Shown: positions 16,617 through 24,966 of the stretch, one piece after another
Layout: each line of letters opens with the position of its first letter
How positions within the stretch are numbered: position 1 is the first letter of the stretch
Origin: CAWUKT01 sp963923035
GTDB taxonomy: Bacteria; Bacteroidota; Bacteroidia; J057; JADKCL01
Direction of reading: 5' to 3'
Length of the DNA: 29,824 nt
NCBI GenBank assembly: GCA_963923035.1
Contig: CAWUKT010000087.1
Location: forward strand, 1-29,824
The notes under the pieces: model-generated
Databases searched by the model: none
The model's input: the letters and a program-made list of their open reading frames with translations, nothing else
Told to the model about the DNA's origin: nothing
Translations under genes and position numbers: made by a program

Positions 16617-17348
16617 TCAGATGCTCCGCTCGAGGAAGGCCCGGACGACCGGGTCCGAACTGGCAAACATCTCCTCGGGGGTCCCGTAGAAGTGGAGCCG
16701 TTTGTTGTGGATGAAGGCGACCTTGGTCGCGATGGTCTTGACCGTGAACATGTCGTGGGTGATGATGACTGAGGTCCGCTCCGGGTCTTGCGCGAGGGAA
16801 TGCATCAGGTCATCGATGAGGCTGGAATTGACCGGGTCGAGGCCGGTGGTGGGTTCGTCGTAAAACAGGTACTTGGGGCGGTGAATGATGGCCCGGGCAA
16901 TGCCCACCCGCTTCTGCATCCCGCCCGATAACTCCGCCGGGTACTTGTCGAGGACTTCATTCGCCTTCAATCCGACCTGCTCCACCGCTTCCGCGGCCAG
17001 GCGCCGGATGGTTTCCCCGCTCTCCTTCTTCTCTTCGTACAGGCGGATGCCGACATTTTCCAATACCGTCAGGGAATCGAACAGGGCGGCGCCCTGAAAG
17101 ACGACGCCCACGTGTTGGAGGATGCGGGTCCAATCCCGCTGCCGAAACTTCGTGATGTCCTCTCCTTCGACGATGACCGTGCCCCGGTCCGCCTTGAGGA
17201 TACCCGTGATGATCTTCATCGTCACCGATTTCCCCGACCCCGATTGCCCAATGATGCACAGCTTTTCCCCGTCCTCCACCTGGAAGGAAATGTCTTCGAG
17301 GATCTGCTGGCGGCCGAAGCCTTTCCATACACCACGGAGTTCGATCAT
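16617..17348 (-). CDS. ABC transporter ATPase, MlaF-like
   Basis: Cytoplasmic ATPase of 243 aa. Walker A is GQSGSGKS (34-41), the signature is LSGGMQKRV (140-148), Walker B is LFYDEPTTGLDP (161-172), and the switch His is His198. The SGGMxKRV signature and YDEPTTGLDP are typical of the MlaF/Ttg2A group, which powers phospholipid or intermembrane lipid transport with an MlaE permease and an MCE protein. Neither partner gene is adjacent here: the next gene upstream is a regulator 59 bp away and the next downstream faces it. The permease must lie elsewhere, or the protein serves another system. Confidence 0.85.
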   Translation of the reverse strand: MIELRGVWKGFGRQQILEDISFQVEDGEKLCIIGQSGSGKSVTMKIITGILKADRGTVIVEGEDITKFRQRDWTRILQHVGVVFQGAALFDSLTVLENVGIRLYEEKKESGETIRRLAAEAVEQVGLKANEVLDKYPAELSGGMQKRVGIARAIIHRPKYLFYDEPTTGLDPVNSSLIDDLMHSLAQDPERTSVIITHDMFTVKTIATKVAFIHNKRLHFYGTPEEMFASSDPVVRAFLERSI

Positions 17349-17407
17349 GGGGGCAAGTTAGGGAAAAAATAGAATGAGAGGGTCCCGGAAAATACCTGTT
17401 TCGCCGT

Positions 17408-19003
17408 TCACGTGAGTTGGTAGCGGTGCAAGAGGGCCACGGCCTCCGTGCGGTTCTTCAGGGCCAGCTTCTCGTAAATTTTGCGGTTGTGGGTCCTGAC
17501 CGTGGCCACCGAGATGAAGAGTCGCTCCGCAATTTCCTTGTCCGTGAGGCCCTTGCCCAGGGACAGCAGCACCTCCATCTCGCGTTTGGTCAGCCGTTCC
17601 ATATACGCCGGCAGTTCCTCCCGGGCCCCTTCCAACTTCGCTTGGATTTCTTTGATCCGCCCCTCCAATTCCTCGTTCTGTTGGGCCAGCATTTCCCGTT
17701 CCGCCTCCGCAATGTCCCGGTCCTGCCGCGCTCCCCGCCACTTCTGGTAAAGCCGACCGATCAGGAGCAGCGCCAAAACCAGACTCAGGGCCGTAATTAC
17801 GAGGATCAGACGTTGCCGGTCCCGGCCCGCCGCTTCCAGCGCCAACTGCGAGGTATACTGCAATTGGTCCTCGCGCAATTCCTGCTGGTAGCGCAGCCAG
17901 GCTTCCTTCCGACCGATCTCCCGGTCCCGCTCCGCATTGAACAAGGTATCGCTCAGTTCTTTGAACTGTTGGTGCCAGGTCAGGGCGGCGGCGTAGTTGC
18001 CGCGGCCGGCCTCGGCCTCGCTGAGCAATTCCAGCGACCGCACCCGCTCTTGCGGGTGGTCCCGGACCGCCGTCAGCGAATCCGCCCGCCGCAAGGTTTC
18101 GACGGCCTGCCGGTACCGATGGGTGGCGAGGTACCATTCGCCCAGGTAATTCCAGGTCGCAGCCAGGCCAAAGTCATTGTTCATCTCCAATTGGAGGGCT
18201 TCGGCCCGGCCCAAATACTGCTCGATGCTGTCGCCCAAAGCATTGTCCGTGGCCATTTGGTAGCGGTGGAGAAAGACCGCCCCGAGATTGGTCAGGTTGA
18301 AGCTGATTCCTCTTTGGTCGCCGAGATGGGCTTTGAGGCGGGAGCTTTTCCTCAGATAGTCTTCGGCCGTTTCCCATTTCCCCGCCCCCAAATCCAGTGT
18401 CCCCAGACTCGTAAAGGTCCAGGCCAGCATATTCGTATCGTTCAGGGTCTCCGCCAATGCAAGGCCCTGGAGGTAATGCGTCCGCGCCTCCGCAGCTTCT
18501 CCCAGGTTTTCGTAGACCAACCCAATATTGCCCTGCGACATGAGCATCCCGGCCGAGTCCTGGATCGCCTCGCGGATGGAGAGGGCGTGGAAATGCTGGT
18601 CCAAGGCCAGGGGATAGTCGCCCCTTTGAAAATGGACATTGGCGATGTTGTTGTAGAGGATGGCCTTGCGGGTGGGATTGGCGGCCGAGTCCTGCGCGGC
18701 ATTGGAGAGGCGGTAATAGTGCAGGGCCTGGTCCAAATCGCTTTGGAGCCGGTGGTAAATGCCCCAGTTGTTGTACCAACGCACGCGGAAGTCGGTGCGG
18801 GTGCTCTCGTAGAGGTCGCCGTGGGCAATGAGCCGCCCCTGTTCTTCCAACAGGAGGCGCACACTGTCCGGTTGGGACCGGATCAGCACCGGAATCTGGT
18901 CTTCTATCACCTCAAACCGGGTGGAATCCGGCGTATTTTGTCCCCATAGCATTCCCAATCCCCACCAGGACATTCCCAAAATAAAGCACAGCCTTTTCAT
19001 CAT
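17408..19003 (-). CDS. Membrane-anchored TPR / LuxR-type HTH regulator
   Basis: Predicted transmembrane one-component regulator of 531 aa. The start chosen is the first of two ATGs giving MMKRLCFILGMSWWGLGMLWGQ, a good signal peptide; the open frame extends 30 residues further up without sense. A long TPR region (about 50-370) follows, then one membrane helix (about 398-416), a charged coiled coil (about 417-465) and a C-terminal GerE/LuxR helix-turn-helix (470-531; LTKREMEVL, GLTDKEIAERLFIS). TPRs would be periplasmic and the DNA-binding domain cytoplasmic. It lies 132 bp after the T9SS beta-helix gene and 59 bp before the MlaF-like gene, all on one strand. Target genes are unknown. Confidence 0.88.
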   Translation of the reverse strand: MMKRLCFILGMSWWGLGMLWGQNTPDSTRFEVIEDQIPVLIRSQPDSVRLLLEEQGRLIAHGDLYESTRTDFRVRWYNNWGIYHRLQSDLDQALHYYRLSNAAQDSAANPTRKAILYNNIANVHFQRGDYPLALDQHFHALSIREAIQDSAGMLMSQGNIGLVYENLGEAAEARTHYLQGLALAETLNDTNMLAWTFTSLGTLDLGAGKWETAEDYLRKSSRLKAHLGDQRGISFNLTNLGAVFLHRYQMATDNALGDSIEQYLGRAEALQLEMNNDFGLAATWNYLGEWYLATHRYRQAVETLRRADSLTAVRDHPQERVRSLELLSEAEAGRGNYAAALTWHQQFKELSDTLFNAERDREIGRKEAWLRYQQELREDQLQYTSQLALEAAGRDRQRLILVITALSLVLALLLIGRLYQKWRGARQDRDIAEAEREMLAQQNEELEGRIKEIQAKLEGAREELPAYMERLTKREMEVLLSLGKGLTDKEIAERLFISVATVRTHNRKIYEKLALKNRTEAVALLHRYQLT

Positions 19004-19135
19004 TGGTTGATTTCCGGCCAAAATAGAGCATTTGGGAGAGATGGTAAAGCGGAGGGAAAAATGGAGCGGGGGAAAACCCAAAAAATCCCCCATCCCCGGA
19101 AGGGAATGGAGGACCGGAGGGCAAGCCCATCGAAA

Positions 19136-21445
19136 CTATTGGAGAATCAAGCGGTGCTGGCGCTGGCATTCCTGGTCTTGGGCCCGGAGGAAATAGAGGC
19201 CGGGGCTGAGACCATCCAGTTGGAGCTCGGTCGTGGTTCCCCGAGTCGGGATTGATTTTACGAATTGGCCGGAGGAGGAAAACAGCTGGAAGGACGCATT
19301 CGGGTGGCCTTCCCACTGGATCCAGACCTTGTCGCGGGCGGGCTGGGGGAACAGGGTCAGGGCGTCGTCGACCGGGCGCGGGGGCGAGGTCTTGAAGGGA
19401 AATTGAACGACCGGGAGGGATTTTTCGTCGGCGCCGATCTCGCGGTTGTCAATGAGGGTGCGGGCATCGCCGTCGATGTCCTGGTTCAGGACAAGCGTTG
19501 GGCCGCCGAAGATCAGCTTCTTGCCGTTGTACCCGAGCAGGCTGCTGCCCGCTGCGAGGTGCAGGTCATCCCCGGCGACGAAGCCGGGATTGAAATCAAC
19601 CGACAGGTTGTCCCAGGTCGACGGCGTGATGGCCTGGAAGTCGGCCAGGGTCGCCAAGGTCGTCGCGCCCCATTTTCCAATCCGCGGCCCCGATCCCACG
19701 TAATAGCAATTGGATTCGCTGAAGGACCAGTTGCCCAGGTAGCCCTGGTTCTCAAACGCCAATCCATCGGTGACATTGGAAAAGATATTGTCCTGGAGGT
19801 CCACCGCCCCACCGGAAGAAGAGCCATCAACTTCCAGCGCCCAACTCGTATAGGATTGGTGGTTGCCGTAGACATTCACCGAATTGTGCCAGAGGTAGTG
19901 GTTGCTTGCCGCTTCCATGGAAATGTGCAATCCGGTGACCGCCCGGTTGTCCTGACGGAGGACACTGACCATATTGTTGCCCAGGTAGACATTTTTCCCG
20001 ACATCTCCCTGCAAACGACGCAGGTACCAGGCCGTACCCGAGGGGCCCTGGACCGTAGAGATATAGTGGATGGTATTGTTGAAACAGGTGATGTGGTCGA
20101 GGGAATAGAAGCTCTCGACAACCACCCCAAAGGAGAAATTGCCTCCCTTGGCCTTGACCTGCACCCGATTCTCCGACAGCTCCAAACTGGAAACCTCGCC
20201 CTCCACGATCGAGCGCAATCCAATCCCCGCTATTTCCGAGGCAACATTGCTGCCCCAATCGTCGAGGTCCACCAAATTGCCATTGGCCTTGACCCCATTG
20301 TTCACATCTTCGCCATTGAATTCCACGTAGATGCCCTGGCCATCGTCGGCCCCGTCACAACGGACCTCATTCCCCTCAAAGAAGAGGTGGTCCAGTTGGT
20401 TGTTGTTGCCCAATACGGCCGGCGGACGCTGGATGCCCATGAATGAATCCGGGCGGATGCTCGAAATCATCAGGCCCGGGTAATCCACGCGGTTGTCCGC
20501 GATGTCCACGAAGCTGGCTTCCGGGTGCAAGGTGATGCCGAAGGCCTTGGAATGATCGGCCATCAGCACCGCATTGTGGGTCAATTGGACCTCCTCAGCC
20601 CGGGCCAGAATCCCGTGGACCCGGTTCCCGCCGTTGGTGATGATGACCGTGCTGTCCATGAACAGGCGGGTGCCGGGACCATAAGTGGTCGTCACCCCAT
20701 TCCAATCCCCGCTGCCCACCAAATTGATGTGGCTGTCGTCGATCTGGGTCAGGAAAATGGGCACATCCACCCGGATGCCATCCGTTTCCACATTGAAGAG
20801 GTGGCAACCCTGGACGTTCAGGATGGCCAGGCCCGAGGCGGTGGCTACATTGATGCCCATCGCGCCGCCAGTGATCTCGCAGTCAAACAGCTGCAAGGGA
20901 TCGTTCAGGCTCACAGCCCGGATCACCGCGTAATTTTCCGGGTTGTAGATGCCCCCCAGGGGACGTTTGCCCAGCATCCGGCAATTCTTGAAGGCAAGAT
21001 CGCCCGCCGCGGCCTGGGTACGGACCACATGGCGACGGATGCCCGTTCCCGCAGTCGCGACTTCCAAGGTCAGCCCTTCAAATTCCATTCCCTGAAAGCC
21101 GTGGATCCGGAGGACCTGGGGTTGGAAGAGGGAAAAAGGCCGGAGGGTCACATCGGCCGGGTTATAAGTGGCCGAATGGACGTAGACCTTGGCGCCGGGG
21201 GTGGACAATCCTGAACCGGTGATGTAGGCGTTTTCATTGTAGGTCCCGGAACAGATGGAGATGTCGACATCCCCGGGAAAGGTATTGGATTCGACATAGG
21301 AAAAGGCCAGGCGCAGGGAGGTAAAGTTCGGGACCCCGCCGCCACAGCCCACGGTAAGGTAAGTGGTTTGAGCGGTCGCAACTTGGAGCCCGCCGAGTAC
21401 CAGGACCAGGAGCCAGAAGCCCCGGTGGATAGAGTTGATGTTCAT
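19136..21445 (-). CDS. T9SS-exported parallel beta-helix protein
   Basis: Secreted protein of 769 aa from the start at 21445, where MNINSIHRGFWLLVLVLGG begins a signal peptide ending VATAQ; the frame extends 28 residues upstream without signal character. The body shows many short beta strands with Asn-rich turns (patterns such as LxLSENRVQ, ITCFNNTIHY, VYLGNNMVSV, DLQDNIFSN), as in right-handed parallel beta-helix (pectate-lyase-like) proteins. The last 75 residues form a T9SS type A sorting domain (LTLFPQPARDKVWI ... GLSPGLYFLRAQD). No catalytic residues can be assigned. The neighbouring membrane regulator could control or sense it. Confidence 0.85.
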   Translation of the reverse strand: MNINSIHRGFWLLVLVLGGLQVATAQTTYLTVGCGGGVPNFTSLRLAFSYVESNTFPGDVDISICSGTYNENAYITGSGLSTPGAKVYVHSATYNPADVTLRPFSLFQPQVLRIHGFQGMEFEGLTLEVATAGTGIRRHVVRTQAAAGDLAFKNCRMLGKRPLGGIYNPENYAVIRAVSLNDPLQLFDCEITGGAMGINVATASGLAILNVQGCHLFNVETDGIRVDVPIFLTQIDDSHINLVGSGDWNGVTTTYGPGTRLFMDSTVIITNGGNRVHGILARAEEVQLTHNAVLMADHSKAFGITLHPEASFVDIADNRVDYPGLMISSIRPDSFMGIQRPPAVLGNNNQLDHLFFEGNEVRCDGADDGQGIYVEFNGEDVNNGVKANGNLVDLDDWGSNVASEIAGIGLRSIVEGEVSSLELSENRVQVKAKGGNFSFGVVVESFYSLDHITCFNNTIHYISTVQGPSGTAWYLRRLQGDVGKNVYLGNNMVSVLRQDNRAVTGLHISMEAASNHYLWHNSVNVYGNHQSYTSWALEVDGSSSGGAVDLQDNIFSNVTDGLAFENQGYLGNWSFSESNCYYVGSGPRIGKWGATTLATLADFQAITPSTWDNLSVDFNPGFVAGDDLHLAAGSSLLGYNGKKLIFGGPTLVLNQDIDGDARTLIDNREIGADEKSLPVVQFPFKTSPPRPVDDALTLFPQPARDKVWIQWEGHPNASFQLFSSSGQFVKSIPTRGTTTELQLDGLSPGLYFLRAQDQECQRQHRLILQ

Positions 21446-21548
21446 AACGATTGTGATTGAAGTTTCGATGGAAAAAGATGTCCGACCAGACAGGGGCAAA
21501 GTGGCCGTTTTCCATTCGCATCCGCTCATCAGGAAAGCGGATTTGGGG

Positions 21549-21564
21549 TCATCAATATTGATGA
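21549..21564. promoter_or_regulatory. Perfect 16-bp palindrome upstream of the beta-helix gene
   Basis: TCATCAATATTGATGA is its own reverse complement. It lies 104 bp before the chosen start of the beta-helix gene and 73 bp beyond the sirtuin stop. The AT-rich centre and lack of a T tract fit a protein-binding site better than a terminator. Function is inferred. Confidence 0.3.
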
Positions 21565-21636
21565 TATTGGGCCAAAAGGGGCCTTGATACCCAGAATGGG
21601 GCCATCAAGCGGGGGAACTGGCATGGAAGGTGGGTA

Positions 21637-22467
21637 TCAGCGGTTCAGGGCCGCGTCGATCTTTTGGAGCGCGCTGAGCGCGCCTTCGGCCAGGGAGACA
21701 TCCTTGGCGGAGGTCTCCGGTTCTCTCGGATTGATCCGAATCAGGTGTGCGCCCAGGCGGTAGCTGAGCCGGTCGCTCAGGTTCCGGATGGAGGGGATTG
21801 CCGTCCCGGCCCCCATCTCCACAACAGTGATCTGGGTGTTTTCGTGGGCCCGGATGAAATGGCCGTAGGCGCTTTCCTGTTCCTCGGTCCGCGCCCCGAT
21901 CCACGACCAATCCCCAAACATCAGGATATTGGGGCGGGCCACACCGCCGCAGCGGGGACAACGGGGAATGTGCTGCGCCCGCATGCTCGTGTGGTCCACC
22001 GGAACCGCTTCCTCGTTGCGCCAAATGGCCTGGCTGCACGGCTCCAGGCATTGGAGGTGGTGGATGGAACCGTGGATCTCGCAGACCTGGTCGCCCGGAA
22101 AGCCGGCCTTTTGGAATTGCCCGTCGACATTTGAAGTGACGACGAAGACCGACAGGTCCAGTTGCTCCGCCCATTGGCGGAGGAGGTGGAAGCCTTGGTG
22201 CGGGGTGGTATCCCGGTACAAATGGAGGCGGTGGCCATAGAATCCCCAGCCGAAGGCGGGGTCCTGTTCGAAGTGGCGGGGGTTGGCGGCCTGGACGAAA
22301 TTGATGCCGAGGGGGGCGTACATGGGGTAGGCATTCCAGAACCCCTGGTCTCCGCGAAAATCGGGCAATCCCGAATCGACGCCCATCCCGGCTCCGGCGG
22401 TGATGACAAGGGCTCCGCTCTTGCGGAGGAAATCAGCTGCTCTTTCGTAAGGGGTCAGGTCCGACAT
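21637..22467 (-). CDS. Sir2-family NAD-dependent protein deacylase (sirtuin)
   Basis: Cytoplasmic enzyme of 276 aa expected to remove acyl groups from lysine using NAD. The NAD-binding GAGMGVDSGLPDFRG is at 25-39; the usual GAG(I/M)S is GAGMG here. Asn113 and Asp115 in TSNVD match TQNID, and the catalytic His132 is in EIHGS. Zinc cysteines are Cys140, Cys144, Cys170 and Cys173, with an unusual CxxxC first pair. RPNILMFGD at 179-187 is the conserved core segment. It is a divergent but complete sirtuin. The gene is divergent from arginine decarboxylase, sharing a 203-bp upstream region. Confidence 0.9.
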   Translation of the reverse strand: MSDLTPYERAADFLRKSGALVITAGAGMGVDSGLPDFRGDQGFWNAYPMYAPLGINFVQAANPRHFEQDPAFGWGFYGHRLHLYRDTTPHQGFHLLRQWAEQLDLSVFVVTSNVDGQFQKAGFPGDQVCEIHGSIHHLQCLEPCSQAIWRNEEAVPVDHTSMRAQHIPRCPRCGGVARPNILMFGDWSWIGARTEEQESAYGHFIRAHENTQITVVEMGAGTAIPSIRNLSDRLSYRLGAHLIRINPREPETSAKDVSLAEGALSALQKIDAALNR

Positions 22468-22658
22468 AAGTGATCCGATTCAGGTCCGGGATTGTTTTCC
22501 TTCCACCAAGTTTTCATTCTTCTATTCCAAAAACAAATCCATTTCCCTCCCGAACATTTTCCCATCCATCTCACTTACATCTCATATACCAGCACCATCC
22601 AACTCACCTACATGACCTGTTCACACGAAATTCATTTCCATTGAATCGTGAATCCTAC

Positions 22659-22666
22659 TAGATTTG
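22659..22666 (+). promoter_or_regulatory. -7 box immediately before the arginine decarboxylase ATG
   Basis: TAGATTTG matches TAnnTTTG exactly and ends 4 bp before the ATG at 22671. A TTG at 22641-22643 is the only nearby -33 candidate, but the gap of 15 bp is short. If real, the transcript would be leaderless. Otherwise the match is chance and the promoter lies in the T- and C-rich region further upstream. Confidence 0.35.
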
Positions 22667-22670
22667 AAGC

Positions 22671-24062
22671 ATGCGCAATAAGTACATCGACCTGATTGAG
22701 CAGTCCTTTACCTTTCCGCAGGAGGGCTTTGCGACCGAGAACAATGAGCTGTTGTTCTATGGGGTCAATTTGATGGACATCATCAAGCAGTACGGGACGC
22801 CCGTGAAGCTGACTTACCTGCCGCGGATTGGGGAAAAGATCGAAGAGGCGCGCAAGCTCTTCAATGTGGGCATCGCCAAATCGCTTTACCAGGGCAAGTA
22901 CCACTATTGCTACTGCACGAAGAGCTCTCACTTCTCTTTTGTGCTGGAAGAAATCCTCAAACAGAACGCCCATATCGAGACGTCGTCGGCCTTCGACCTG
23001 AACATTGTCGAGAGCCTGTACGAGGCGGGATTGCTGCCCAAGGACCGGTATATCATCTGCAATGGGTTCAAGAAGGATGTGTACCTGGAAAGCATTGCGC
23101 GGCTCCATCGGGAAGGATTCGAGAACATGGTGGTGGTGCTGGACAATAAGGATGAGTTGACGCGGCTGGAGAAACTCATTGACGAGCCGATCCAGATCGG
23201 CATCCGGGTCGCGGCGGAAGAGGACCCCAAGTTTGAGTTCTATACCTCCCGCCTCGGAATCCGGTACCGCGATATTGTGCCATTCTACGTGGACACCATC
23301 CGGAAACACAAAAAGTTCCGGCTGAAGATGCTCCACTTCTTCATCAATACAGGCATCTCCGATACGGCTTACTACTGGAATGAGCTGTTGAAATGCGTCA
23401 ATGTGTACTGCTCGCTCAAGCAGATCGACTCGGAGATCAACAGCCTGAACATTGGCGGGGGTTTCCCCATCAAAGATTCGCTGGGCTTCGAATTTGATTA
23501 TGAGTACATGGCGGAGGAGATCGTCGCCCAGATCAAGATCAACTGCAATAGCCGGGACGTCAAGGAGCCGGATATCTTCACCGAATTCGGGTCCTATACC
23601 GTCGCCGAAGCGGGGGCAGTCCTGTATTCAGTCCTGGCCCAAAAGCAGCAGAATGACCGGGAAAAATGGAATATGGTGGATGGTTCGTTTATGACGACCC
23701 TGCCCGATTCATGGGCGCTCAACCGGCGTTTTCTCATGTTGCCGGTGAACAATTGGGACGATGAATACGAGCGGGTGTTGCTTGGGGGGTTGACCTGTGA
23801 CAGCGACGACTACTACAATTCCGAGGCCCATTCTAACGCCATTTACCTCCCCAAATTCCGCCCCGAACGCCCCCAATACCTCGGATTCTTCCATACCGGA
23901 GCCTACCAGGACTCCCTCGGCGGGGTCGGCGGCCTTCAACATTGCCTCCTCCCCTCCCCCAAGCATATCGTCATTGACCGGGATGACAATGGGGAGGTGA
24001 CCACCAAGCTGTTCTCCAAGGAACAGAGCTGGAAGTCCATGCTGAAGATCCTGGGTTACTGA
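22671..24062 (+). CDS. Arginine decarboxylase, PLP-dependent (alanine racemase fold)
   Basis: Enzyme of 463 aa of fold-type III (group IV) decarboxylases, expected to turn arginine into agmatine for polyamine synthesis. The PLP-binding lysine is Lys84 in YCTKSSH, in the place of the usual YAVKAN. LNIGGGFP and EFGSYTVAEAG are the phosphate-binding regions, and GGLTCDSDD (about 372-380) holds the active-site Cys-Asp pair contributed across the dimer. It is shorter than E. coli SpeA (about 630 aa) and matches a compact form I know from Bacteroidota. Substrate is assigned by family; a related basic amino acid is possible. It converges on the TPR gene with 20 bp between stops. Confidence 0.82.
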   Translation: MRNKYIDLIEQSFTFPQEGFATENNELLFYGVNLMDIIKQYGTPVKLTYLPRIGEKIEEARKLFNVGIAKSLYQGKYHYCYCTKSSHFSFVLEEILKQNAHIETSSAFDLNIVESLYEAGLLPKDRYIICNGFKKDVYLESIARLHREGFENMVVVLDNKDELTRLEKLIDEPIQIGIRVAAEEDPKFEFYTSRLGIRYRDIVPFYVDTIRKHKKFRLKMLHFFINTGISDTAYYWNELLKCVNVYCSLKQIDSEINSLNIGGGFPIKDSLGFEFDYEYMAEEIVAQIKINCNSRDVKEPDIFTEFGSYTVAEAGAVLYSVLAQKQQNDREKWNMVDGSFMTTLPDSWALNRRFLMLPVNNWDDEYERVLLGGLTCDSDDYYNSEAHSNAIYLPKFRPERPQYLGFFHTGAYQDSLGGVGGLQHCLLPSPKHIVIDRDDNGEVTTKLFSKEQSWKSMLKILGY

Positions 24063-24082
24063 TCTCCTTCCAATAAAGTCGT

Positions 24083-24943
24083 TTAGATTTTGTCGAGTTG
24101 CTTCTTGGCTTCGACGTCGCCCCAAGCGGCCGCTTTTTCGTAGTCGGCGCGGGCCCGCTCCATGTTCTTGAGGTGCTGGTAAGCCGCCCCCCGGAAACGA
24201 TAGGCCAGCGCGTCCTGCGGATTCAGGGTAATGGCCTGGCTGTAATCGTTGATGGCGTCGGTGTACTTCTCCAATTGGATGCGGACCTGGGCCCGGTAGA
24301 AATACAGGGGGCCGATGTACCGCCACTTGAGAATCATCTCGTCGTAGGCTTTCTCGGCCTCGGGGAATTCCAACAGCTCGGCGTGCAACCGGGCGATCTC
24401 CATCCGAAACCGCAGTTCATCCGGCTGCAACTCCGCACACTTCTTCATGTCCCGCAACGCGGGATAATAGTCCTTCATCTCAGCGTAGGTGAAGGCGCGG
24501 TTGTACCAGGCGCCCACAAAGGCGGGCTCCAGGCGGATGGCCTCCGAGTAGTCGGCCAGCGCCCCTTCGCGGTCCCGCAAATCGGCGCGGCAATTGCCGC
24601 GGAAAAGGTAGTTGTCGGGATCGTCGGGCAGGAGCCGGATGGCCTCGTCGATGTCGGCAAGGGCGGCCTTGTGGTCGCCCAGGCTCCGGTACGACGCCGC
24701 ACGGGCGTGGTACAGGTCGGCGTTGTCGGGCAGTTGCCCGATGACGACGTCCAAGTCGGCAATGGCCTGGGGATGGTGGCCGGCCTCGGCAAATATGATG
24801 GACCGGTTGTAGCGGGTGGTGGGCAGGTCGGGATTGCGCGCGAGTAGCGCGTTGAAGTCAGCGAGGGCGCCTTCGGCATCCCCCTCCTCGTAGCGGGCCA
24901 CGCCCCGCTCCTGCAATTCCTGATCGGTCATTTCAGCACTCAA
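24083..24943 (-). CDS. Tetratricopeptide repeat protein
   Basis: Soluble 286-aa protein made almost entirely of about seven TPR units (for example YHARAASYRSLGDHKAALA and YRFRGAAYQHLKNMERARA). There is no signal peptide, membrane segment or catalytic domain. TPRs form a curved helical scaffold for protein-protein contacts. The gene begins 23 bp after the lon stop on the same strand, so the two are probably co-transcribed; an adaptor or chaperone-like role beside Lon is only a guess. Two in-frame ATGs (residues 1 and 5) could start it. Confidence 0.85.
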   Translation of the reverse strand: MSAEMTDQELQERGVARYEEGDAEGALADFNALLARNPDLPTTRYNRSIIFAEAGHHPQAIADLDVVIGQLPDNADLYHARAASYRSLGDHKAALADIDEAIRLLPDDPDNYLFRGNCRADLRDREGALADYSEAIRLEPAFVGAWYNRAFTYAEMKDYYPALRDMKKCAELQPDELRFRMEIARLHAELLEFPEAEKAYDEMILKWRYIGPLYFYRAQVRIQLEKYTDAINDYSQAITLNPQDALAYRFRGAAYQHLKNMERARADYEKAAAWGDVEAKKQLDKI

Positions 24944-24966
24944 TGGTTCTTCCTGTCAAGTTCAAC

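Noticed and set aside
19136..21529. Longest frame of the beta-helix gene beginning at 21529
   Set aside because: A standard signal peptide begins at the internal ATG at 21445. The upstream 28 residues would bury it.
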